Positions 55,528 through 64,000 of a stretch of 64,000 bases of DNA are shown here, piece after piece. Every line of letters begins with the position of its first letter. Within the stretch, counting starts at the first letter, position 1. The position numbers were made by a program, and so were the translations under genes. Source of the DNA: Mrakia gelida (taxonomy: Eukaryota; Basidiomycota; Tremellomycetes; Cystofilobasidiales; Mrakiaceae); NCBI GenBank assembly GCA_024345305.1, contig BRON01000002.1, positions 2,728,001 to 2,792,000 of the forward strand, written 5' to 3'. The notes under the pieces were generated by a model. The model was not told where the DNA came from. It did not search any database and was given only the letters and a program-made list of their open reading frames with translations.

Positions 55528-57720
55528 GGCTGCTCACGACATGTACGGACTCGAAGTTCTGGGGTCGAAAAGGAACTCAACCTGTGAGTTTAATCAGCTC
55601 TTGAAGGTCCAGGGCGGAAGGAAGCAAGAGCTCTCGAGCTGACCTTCGTTTCTTCCTCCTTCCCTCTCTTCCCGCCTCGACAGCCTGCTGCTTCCTCCTC
55701 CTCTCTCCCTCACCATACTCCCTCGGTCCCATCAGCCTTCAGCAGCGGCTTCGTTCTTTCTCCTCCTCTTCCTTCCATCTACCCTTCCTCCATCCCACTC
55801 GCCAAGGGTGTTCCCCGACTTCCTGCTCCTCCTCCCGGGATGGTCCATCAACAGTTCCCTCTCTCCCACCACAAACCCATCCCCACCCTTAAAGCCAAAC
55901 TCCCTCGAGCCCAACAAGCCAAGATCAACGCAGCCCAACCTCCCAACCCCAGAAAAGTCGCCGTCCTCAACATCAACAGCGACCCAGATCATCAGAAGAA
56001 GATCGTCGACTGGGCTCTCAAAGCTCAACACGTCCTCGCCTCGGTCCCCAACCAAATGTTCGTCTGGTGGGAGTCTGGAAAGAAGCAGAAGGTCATCAAG
56101 AAGTTCAACAAGTTCCTCTTCGATTCCTTCAAACCCTACATCACTCCTCCCTTCCTCGGAGTCCACTACCTCGTCGCCGAGTTCCTTCGTCGCGAACCTG
56201 GGAAACTCCCCTCCTCCCTCGCAACCGAGTGGGGAATCAACGTCTCTATGGAACCGAAGACGATCCAGAATATCTTCGTAGCTCTGGGAGAGGCTGGGTT
56301 GGTTGGTGGAGGAGGAGACGTGACCGCTGTCGCTTGAGAACGAAGGAATCCGAACGACCAGCGGCCGGATAGGTTGAAGCTGTACGGTGTTGGAGTCGAA
56401 GGGATGGTTCAGAAGTTCGCGGAGAGGGAATAGGCTGCGACTAGGGAGCTGGAGCTTGTTGCAGGAGACGGTGGGGAGGGGCCAGTGACGAAACGAGCGA
56501 GGACTTCGACCAACGACGCGGCGGACGAACCCAACGGATCTCTCCCTTCGACAAATCCTCGTCCCAAACTCCTCACCACGACCTCCTCCTCCTCTTCCAT
56601 CCCTACTCAACCTCAAGACCCCTCCCTAACTCAGCTCGGCTCTACCTCCCTCGCCTGGGCTCTTCAAATCGTCCCTCTCCTTCCCTCGTCCCTCCCCTCC
56701 TCCCCTCTCGACTCGACGCGTCAAGCCGACTTCCTCGCTCTCCCAGTCTTTCAATTCCTCCCTCCTCCGATCCCACAAGCTCCATACCTCCTCTCGATCT
56801 TCAAGATTCACTCGGGAGCCTTGACGTGGAAGACGGCTGAGAAGGTGGGGAAGGAGGCAGTTCCCTCGGAGTTGGACAGCAGGAAGGTGGTCGCTATCTT
56901 CAAAGCCTGGAAGAAGGCTGGACTCGGAACCTCGTCGGGCTCGTCGACATCAACAGCGGAACGTCGAACATCCTCCATCCCTCCCAACCCATCGACTTCC
57001 TCCCTCACCTCGTCGACGAATACCCCTCTGTTCTCGACGAGCACACGCGACGAATCTCCGTCCAACTCCTCTCGCCGCTCCTCCTCCTCCAACCCAACCT
57101 CCTCCACCTCCGAAGCTCGTGCCGAGGAAATTCGTCTTCGACTCAACAAGCTCAAATCCCTCGTCCCTCCCATCCCGTCCGGATCGAGCTCGCCTGGTCT
57201 CTTCGCGTCGGCGTCGGCGACGGCTCCTCGTTCCTACACCATCCTTTCCCAGTCACCCAACTTTCCCTCAGAACCCCATTCTCAGCCTCCCATTCTCTCG
57301 AACCCTTCGTCCTCTCGCCCAACCAAAGTCGAGGATCCCGTTGCGTCCGTTCCCTCGTCGTCAAAGCTCCCTCCCTCGGACACGCGACGAACGACTCCTC
57401 GACCTCCTCCAACCGGACCTAGGGCAGACAGGCAGATCTCAAGTCTCGCAGCAGCACCCTCCATGGAGGACGGACGATCAGCTCAGGCGGCTTGGTCGAT
57501 CGAGGACGACGAGGAGGAGGAGCGCCGGACGACGAACTCGACGAGTCGACCACTTCCTCTCCCTCTTCCTTTGTCGACTTCATCCTCGTCGCTGAAGCGG
57601 AAGAGAGAAGCCGAGTTCCCTGAGGGCTGGGTCCTCGTGCGATCAAAGACGTGGGGCGGGGCTTCTTATTACTTTTGCAAAGAGACGAGGGAGACGCGTT
57701 GGACGAGTCCGGATGATTGA
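55528..57720 (+). pseudogene. WW-domain protein copy 2, interrupted by two stop codons
   Basis: Start region (ATG 55528, MAAHDMYGLEVLGSKRNS) and the bases before it match copy 1 at 17.0 kb. A splice from GTGAGT (55586) to CCCATCAG (about 55730) keeps the frame. It runs through MVHQQFPLSHHKPIPTLKAK, FLGVHYLVAEFLRREPG, LATEWG and ALGEAGLVGGGG. The same frame then hits TGA at 56335-56337 and TAG at 56431-56433. It is otherwise open, with copy-1-like sequence before, between and after (GMVQKFAERE just before the TAG). It continues through LAWALQIVPLLPSS, PPPIPQAPYLL and VVAIFKAWKKAGLG to an intact C-terminal WW domain (FPEGWVLVRSKTWGG, then RETRWTSPDD) and TGA at 57718-57720. No intron with normal signals removes both stops in frame. 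A shortened protein ending at 56337 is possible. Confidence 0.6.
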
Positions 57721-58114
57721 TCTCTCTCGACGCTGTCTTTCCTTCCCTTTCGTATACATATCTCCTCTCGCTCGCTTTTTAAGCAGGTAGTCTTGGATCG
57801 CTTATCGTGATTTGCATTCGGTGCTCTATCTTTCAGTCCCGAGTGAAGTCGAGGCGAACGAGGGTCGATCGGAGGGTTCAGCTTCGTTTCATTTCGTTCG
57901 CTCTTCCATCTAGACTACCGCTTTCCTTTCTAACGCTTCTATCTTGCTGCACCTCCATTTTTTTTTCTTCTCGTCCCATGTCGTGACACCTCCATCTCTC
58001 CGCATCCTCACTGCAGCCAGCACCTCGAAAGCAAAAACTCAGCTCGTCGCGTCTCGCGTCCGTCCGTCCTTCCTCTGAATCCTCTCGTCTACTCGAACCA
58101 CTTTGAGACTCGAA
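57721..58114. other. Region between WW copy 2 and repeat R2
   Basis: CT-rich 3' flank, then gctcgtcgcgtctcgcgtcc (about 58044), a motif also found just before R1 (about 51025) and weakly before R3. The repeat family may therefore extend leftward. No gene is seen. Confidence 0.45.
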
Positions 58115-58375
58115 GCAAAAGAGCAACTCCAAATTCGGAGTTGCTTTTTTTGGGCGCTTACAAGCTGGACGTGATTAGGCTAAGCCCTTGTCTGGCTGTG
58201 CTGTATCAACCCTGGGGGGAAAAAATAATTTAAGTGGGAGTGATGATGGTTCGCCGAGGCTGAGTGTGAGATGGGTACGCCAGGTATGAGAAAGGTGCGA
58301 TAGGGTGGAAATGAACCGAGAGCTTTTCAGGGCTTATGAAGCTCGGCGGGTCTTAACCACTGGTCAAAGTGAAGG
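58115..58375 (-). repeat. Dispersed structured element, copy R2
   Basis: Best-formed hairpin of the family: gcaactcc-aaattc-ggagttgc (58123-58144), with T-runs readable on either strand, followed by tgggcgctta. Minus-strand A-box-like CCAGTGGTTAAGACCC is at 58363-58348 and B-box-like GGTTCATTTCC at 58317-58307. Hairpin ccgag-agc-ttttca / tgaaa / ctcgg sits between the boxes, with one A-to-G change (gaagctcgg). Confidence 0.6.
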
Positions 58376-58793
58376 ACTTGAGGGGAAGAGATTGGCGAGT
58401 CGTTCAAGACCCGTGCTCGTGAAATCGACGCTTGATTGATTCTTCGCTCTTTTGCGGAATCTTCTTGGACGACACCTTCCTTCGTCGTCTTGGTGGGATA
58501 ATCGAATTCGACCTCTGTACTCGAAAGGTGACACTTCTCTAACGGGCGAGCCACTTTTCGTCGAGCTTTCGTTCGAGCGACGCGTCGTGGAATCGTCTTC
58601 GTTCTCGATCGTTTTGGTTCCTCAAGACTTGGTCCAGCTGCGCCTCGTCCCTCGAGCACTGCTCTGGTTTCTCCGTTTCTCCGGGAGAAGCTCTCGTACT
58701 CGTAAGAGGTAGGAGGACTTTCGAAGTCGACAAAACCAAAACGCGTCGAGCTCGCTCTTCTCTTTCCTTGCTCGCGTCTTTCGTCCAATGTGG

Positions 58794-59110
58794 CAAAAAA
58801 GCAACGGCGTTGAACATCAACAGCTGCTTTTTGGGCGCTCATAGACTTGTGAGCTAGGGTGCTTAGAATAAGACACCATGGTGGCAGCCACGTCTACGTC
58901 AACCCTGGGGGTGGATGCGAGATGGGGAGCACAGTTTGGGAGGGGGGGTTAAAGTGCTACTAGGAGGAGGAGGAGGGGTGTGGAAGTTGAACCGAGAGCT
59001 TTTCAGGGCTTATGAAACTCGGCGGGTCTTAACCACTGGTATAACAGGATGACTTGATACAACCCGTTAAGGCGGTTGTTCAAGACCCCTTCAACCATCT
59101 TTGCGTCGAT
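58794..59110 (-). repeat. Dispersed structured element, copy R3
   Basis: About 680 bases after R2 in the same orientation. It has the end hairpin (gcaacggcgttg...caacagctgc, T-runs on both strands), tcaaccctggggg, gagatggg and aaccgagagcttttcagggc, then ttatgaaactcggcgggtct and taaccactggt. It shares with R1 the extension gacttgatacaacc...ggttgttcaagac...gcgtcgatc. A-box-like sequence on minus at 59039-59024; B-box-like GGTTCAACTTCC at 58993-58982. Confidence 0.6.
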
Positions 59111-59884
59111 CGGTTTTGCCCCCTCTGTGGGGCAGGTTTTCGTTGTCTTCTATTTCTCGACACTTTTCGGGAGCTATAATGTTGAGCTCGAGCACTTTGA
59201 CTAGCGGCAGATCTGCCTTGAACACTGGTTTCGTCGAGGCTGAGGTCAACGGACGCGTGAAAGGACGACGCGACTTTTCTTGCCCGATTTTGAACGGTTC
59301 GTCCTCCTCGCTTTCCTCTTCCCTCTTCTCTCCACTCTTCTGCATTCCGAGACGAGGTGCTGATACTCCACAATGTCTTCTATACCTTGGCTCCTCCAGA
59401 AACATCATCCGACGACGAGACGACGAGCCATGTCGGACAACACTTGAATGAACGAGGGAGGAGACGAGACGATGCTTGGCTTACTTCTACTTAATGACTT
59501 TGTCTTTCTGTTCCAGTGGTCGCGAGTTCGTCTTCCGCGAGAGGGAAATTATTCGAGCTGCAGGTTGATCGATCCGAAAGCGAGGTTCGCGAGCGACCGC
59601 GACGCGTCTCGACTCGACTTCAGCCTCGGATCTTATCTCCCAACCTTTCTGGTCCGATTCCGAGGAAGGAGGAACGAGAAACTTCGATCATGAGCATGAG
59701 TAACAGAGAAAAGCAAGTGGGGAGAAGCGAAGCGAGAGAAACTAAAACCAAAAACAAAGCGAGGGAGAGAAAGTTGTCGACAAGAGTCCGAAAAAGCGCG
59801 AAGCAGTGAGACATGCAAATGCAAGTTAGTTAAAAAGAGAGTCTTAGAGTAGCCACCACGTCTAGCGCGAAACGAAACCGGAAA
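59111..59884. other. Repeat tail and PAH1 3' flank
   Basis: Positions 59262-59480 repeat the block at 53686-53900. The rest, to the PAH1 stop, shows no gene. A palindrome GACGCGTC lies at 59601. An AT-richer stretch at about 59690-59880 is probably the PAH1 3' UTR. Confidence 0.45.
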
Positions 59885-62800
59885 CTAGAAAGGAACGGAA
59901 CCCATCTCTCCCGTCGCGAGCAAGTCGTCGTCGAAGATCTCGTCGTTCCCCTCCTCCTCATCCTCGTCCTCCTCCTCGCCATCCTCATCCCCTTCCTCCC
60001 CATCCTCTCCCTCTCCATCCTCATCCTCATCGTCGTCGTCATCGTCTCCCCTCCGATCGAACCTCTGATCCTCAAAGAAGCTCCCCTCCTCCATCGACCC
60101 AGGCAAACTCCCCGGCATGCTGTTCGTCCTAACCCTCCTCCTCCGTTCTCCTCCATCGTTCATCTGCTCCTCCTCCGTCTCACTCATCTCCGAGTCCGAA
60201 GTCCAAACAGGTCCGACGAGAGGACTCGAAGGACCTGACGATCCTCCTCGCTGATCGCGTCCGAGCTGCTGCTGCTGCTTCTCGGGGATGGGACTGGAAG
60301 CTCGAGAGCCTCGAAGGGATCCAGTGAAGTTTCGGAGAACGGAGAGTCGGCCTGAGGTGTCGGAACGAGCGGAGAGGGTTGGGGAGGGAGGGGAGAGGTC
60401 GGGAAGGTCGATGTGCATGGGAGGAGCCGCTCGCCAGAAGTTGAAGTCGGTGAATTCGGGAGCCCAGCGAGCGTGGACGGGAGGGAACATTTGGTCGACG
60501 AGATCGTTCATGTAGATGTAGCTGCGAAGACGAAAGAATCGAAGGGGCGAAGGTCAGCGAGCTGAGAGTCAAAAAGAGGGAAGAAGGGAAAGGAGAGAGA
60601 CGTGTCGACTCACGAGGACTTGTATCCAGCGAGTTCTAGCAGCTCCGTCTTGACTTCTCCGTTCGAGTCGATGGTGAAGATCCTCGAGCTGGGGATGTTG
60701 ACGGATCGGTAGGACATGGCGTCGGTGATCCTGTTCCCGAATCCAGCGTAGAAAGCCTTGCCGCTCCCTCCGAAGAGTCGTTGGATGTCTCGAAGACAGG
60801 CCATCTTGAAGACCTCGGGTTTCCGAAGGATGACCTCCCTGGGAGTGACGAAGAGAGCGACGAAGGTCAGCGACGAGAGAAGAGAAAGAGAAGAGATAGA
60901 AGAGAGCTCGAACGAACCGATGAAGCGAAGTCATCAGTCGATCTGGACTCATGATGACGGGACCTTCAGGCAGCTGGTAGTTCCCTTGACTGATTCCCTT
61001 GAGGTAGTCTCGAGTCGAATCCGCTTGACCGATGGCTCGAGAGGTCAGGTACATGATCTTGTAGCCGTTGTTGCTGTTAGAACGAAGAGCGAAGCTGTCA
61101 GTGAGAAGTCGACGCGTCGAGGAAACGAAAGCGAGAGAGACGACACGAACGTGATGTCGGTGTAGAGCTTAGCGACTCCGAGGTGGGTCCAGTCTCGACC
61201 GATGGCAGCAAAGACGTGACCGAGAGCATCGGACCTGCGAAGATAAGAAGAGGGTGAGTAAGAGCAACAAGAGAGGGAAGGGACGAAAAGGAGAGTTCGC
61301 TCACTTTGTGATGGTTCCGTCGATGTCCGAGATAACGATGTGATCGCTCGCATCCCAGAGGAAGATCCTCGCCGTACAGGAAGCCATTCCAGAGTACGAG
61401 GAGGTGACCGAGAAGGTGATGGTGTTGGCTCCCTTCTTGAGGCCGAGAGTTCGCTGAGAGTCGAGACGAAACAGGATCAAGGACGTCAGCGAGGCGCGTT
61501 CCGTGAGACGGCGAGGAGAGAGCTCACGAGTTGATCAGACGAGAGACGCAGGGTCTTGGCGAAGTGAGTGACGTGGGAAGGTTCTCCAGTGAGAGGAGGG
61601 GAGGGAAGAGGCGACTCCTGAAGCATAGGAGGTTCCTGAGGAAGCGAAGGTCGAGTTCAAGTCAGCGAAGGGTCGCGAGCGGACGAAGAGAAGGTTCTTG
61701 ACTCACGCTCGCTGATCTCGAGTACCCAGGAGCTCGCGTCTCCTCAGGAGCTGAACCGTCTCCCTCAATCCCAAGATCGACCTCTGCGACCGAAGGAAGG
61801 CTGGGCTTGTCCTCGTCGAGTTCGTTCGACCCGTTCGTCTGTCCCTCAGCTCGAGTTGGCAGATCCGAGTCGAGGGTCTTGCTTCTCCTCCACCATCTCG
61901 ACCATCCAGATCCAGCAGCGGCAACCTTCTCCGGTACGGGAGCATCCTGATCCTCCGAAGAGGCCGCGTCGGTCGAGGTGACGGGAGTCGGTTCGAAGTC
62001 GTCGAGGAGGGAGTCGGGGAGAGGGGCGAGAACGGGTGGAGGAAGGAGGGATTTCCGGTAGAGGAGAAGGGAGGCGACGACGGGAGAAGCGTTGTGCCAG
62101 GTGAGGTACCTGAGGGAGGAGGAAGGAAAGAAGGAAGAAGGTTCAGCATCGAGAAAGGGAACGAAGTCGAGAACGAAAAGCCGGCTCACTGCTCATTGTA
62201 TCGAACGACCAGGGATCGATCATCGACCAGTTCAGGCTCCTCGATGAACCTCTGGAAGGTCACTCTACCGGCAAGGAAAGCCTCGGCGTCCTCGAGCTGT
62301 GGTCAAGAGGGGAACAGAGCGTCAGTTTCTCGGATCCCGTCGCGTCCAAGATCTCGTCGTTCAACTCACCTTTCTGCTATCGACTCCCAGTCCCTCGTTC
62401 CCACACAAACTCAACTCGAAAGAATGCGACCTCTTCTCGTGCTCTCCAGGTGCTTGAACTTCGAACGTGAACTTGTAGGGATCCTCCTCGTGGTTCTTGA
62501 GTCGTCCCTCGACGGGGATGGGGTTGAGGTCCGACTTGTCCGTGGGTCGACCGACGCTGGGAGGGTAGGAGGAGAGACGAAGAGGACGAGCAGGTGGGGG
62601 AGAGAAGGAGTCCGTCTGGGGTGATAGTTCGGAGGTGTCGAGCGGTGTGGGAGGGAGGCTGGAGGGTCGAGCGGGAGGAGTGTCGTCCGAGGCGAGGGTG
62701 GAGAAGTCGAACTTCGCGGTGGTCGGTGCTGGAGACTTAGTAGGGAGCTCTCCCCATTCCCAGGAGTACTCGGTGCTGGGAATGGAGAGGGGAGGGATGT

Positions 62801-64000
62801 CGAGGTTCTGAAGAGAGGAGGGTTTGGCGTCGCTGCTGTGGAAAAAGAGACCGGAACGCGTCAGTTCCCGGAAAGAAGGGATGTCGGACGCAACCGAGCC
62901 CGACTCACTCTTCGGGTTTGCTTTCGAGTCGAAGATTGTCCATCTTCTCCTCGAGGTTGAGAGCATGCTCGCTCAACGACCGCGTCTCCTGAGCCTCCTC
63001 GACGGAAGCCTCGGCTTGAGTCTCGAGAGCAGCAGCGGCGGAAAGAAGATCTTCAGCGAACGAGACGACTTGACGGCTGGGCTCGACTGAGAAGAAGGTG
63101 CGCCAACGGAGAAGGAGAAGAAGAGTCAGCGACGAAGCGAGATCAAGGAAGACGAGACGAGAGAGAGACGCGACTCACCTCCATCATCATTCCATCCCTT
63201 CCCCTCGCTCAATCGGATCTGCCCATCTCGAACCACATCGATGCTAGCCTCCCTCGACCGTCGAGCGACCTGATCCCGCCGATGAGCCTCCTGAGAAGGT
63301 GAAGGACGCCGCCGCGTTGGCGAACTGGGTCGAGAGGAGGAGGGAGAGGAGGACTGCTGCTTGTAGCCGGCCATGTCGAGAACGACGTCTGCGAACGAGT
63401 GACAAGAGAACCGATCAGCATGAAGTATCTCCGACAGCAGAAGTGTGGAGTGAGCGAAACGCACCATCTCCGTAAACAACATCAGGAGCCTTCCCCTCTC
63501 CCTCCTTCACCTGAGGCAGCAGATCGTCTCCTCCGCCCTCAGCAGCAACCTCGTAATCCTCTCCCTCCTTATCCTTCCCACCAAACCCTTCTCCAGGCCC
63601 ATGCTTCTTCCCCGTGATATGCCCAACGACATGCTCGACGGCGTTCTTGGTCTTGACGCCCTCGACGTACTGCTTGAGGTGATCTCGACGTCCCTCGGCA
63701 GCCGTGGCGATCGTGTGAGTGATGGAGCTTGCTGTAGCGAGGAAGGAGGAGGGCGATAGGGTTTGGGAGCTGCTGGTGGTTGTGGAGAGAGGTTCGGAGA
63801 TGGGTAAGGGTTCCAGAGAAGATGCTGCGACGTTGTGAGGTGCTGTGGAGGGGATACCGTTGGGCATGGGAGGAGCGGAGGGAGTGGGCTGAGAGGAGGA
63901 GTCGGAGGTGGGAGGAGCGGCTGAGAGGAAGGTGGGTTTGGGATGAGGTGATGGTGGAGGAGAAGGGTAGGTTCCCGAGGTGGAGGCTTGAGGAGTAGGA
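59885..64000 (-). CDS. PAH1: Lipin, phosphatidate phosphatase PAH1 (5' end beyond window)
   Basis: The catalytic C-LIP domain is clear. It contains SQRTLGLKKGANTITFSVTS-like sequence at about 61440-61390, then FLWDASDHIVISDIDGTITK with the DxDGT phosphatase motif. ALGHVFAAIGRDWTHLGVAK, NNGYKIMYLTSRAIGQAD, LPEGPVIMSPDRL, KPEVFKMACLRDIQRLFG, FYAGFGNRITDAMSYRSVNI and MNDLVDQMFPP follow. The C-terminal tail is very acidic (DDDDDEDEDGEGEDGEEGDE), as in Pah1, where it contacts the Nem1-Spo7 phosphatase. Upstream exons hold DVVLDMAGYKQQ and long Ser/Pro-rich linkers. The N-LIP domain is not seen and must lie right of 64000. Pah1 converts phosphatidate to diacylglycerol at ER/nuclear membranes, the switch between phospholipid and triacylglycerol synthesis. 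Stop TAG at 59885-59887. Confidence 0.9.

Noticed and set aside
58986..59040. R elements as intact tRNA genes
   Set aside because: The A and B boxes have tRNA-like spacing but the acceptor stem and anticodon arm do not form.
51078..59110. R1-R3 as known RNA genes (5S rRNA, U1-U6 snRNA, SRP, RNase P)
   Set aside because: None of the hallmark sequences of these RNAs appear; only tRNA-like A and B boxes and a terminal hairpin are seen.
1..64000. CRISPR arrays, bacterial operons, phage or viral genes
   Set aside because: No regularly spaced repeats, ribosome-binding sites or recognisable viral proteins; gene structure is eukaryotic throughout.

Overview
This window is nuclear DNA from a fungus, almost certainly a basidiomycetous yeast of the Pucciniomycotina type (a Rhodotorula/Sporobolomyces-like red yeast is my best guess; the exact taxon is inference). 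The evidence is GC-rich coding sequence, genes broken by many short introns of the form GTGAG...CTGAC...CAG, small intergenic gaps, and a full eukaryotic housekeeping gene set. There are no bacterial operons, Shine-Dalgarno sites or CRISPR arrays.

Left to right: a partial F-box gene (1-848, -), QCR9 of respiratory complex III (+), the splicing factor SNW1/Prp45 (-), then a gene-poor island (about 5-9.5 kb) with decayed coding fragments and an intron-containing tRNA-Lys(CUU). POP1 of RNase P/MRP, a Ser/Thr protein kinase, a WW-domain protein and a small Tim17-like membrane protein follow on +. Then come two divergent F-box genes, a peroxiredoxin with an AKL C-terminus, a TOK-type two-pore K+ channel, TAF7 of TFIID, GAA1 of the GPI transamidase, another F-box gene, a proline-rich LIM protein, COA8, a second copy of the 20-kb F-box gene in inverted orientation, CCT1/TCP1, and a SCAP-like sterol sensor. 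The right part (50-60 kb) is repeat-rich. It holds a zinc-finger-like gene, JAC1/HSCB, a disrupted paralogue of the WW-domain protein, and three copies of a structured non-coding element. The window ends in PAH1 (lipin), which runs off the right edge.

The named genes are unrelated housekeeping functions (splicing, transcription, tRNA processing, protein folding, mitochondrial respiration and Fe-S assembly, GPI anchoring, sterol and lipid control), packed at random as is normal for such genomes. The accessory layer is more unusual. There are five F-box genes in 64 kb, two of them sharing a 510-bp identical tract that includes an intron. There is a WW-protein pair with one broken copy. There is also a dispersed family of about 300-bp elements with tRNA-like promoter boxes and a terminal hairpin plus T-run. 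Finally, the palindromic octamer GACGCGTC occurs 32 times by my count, where about one or two would be expected from base composition.
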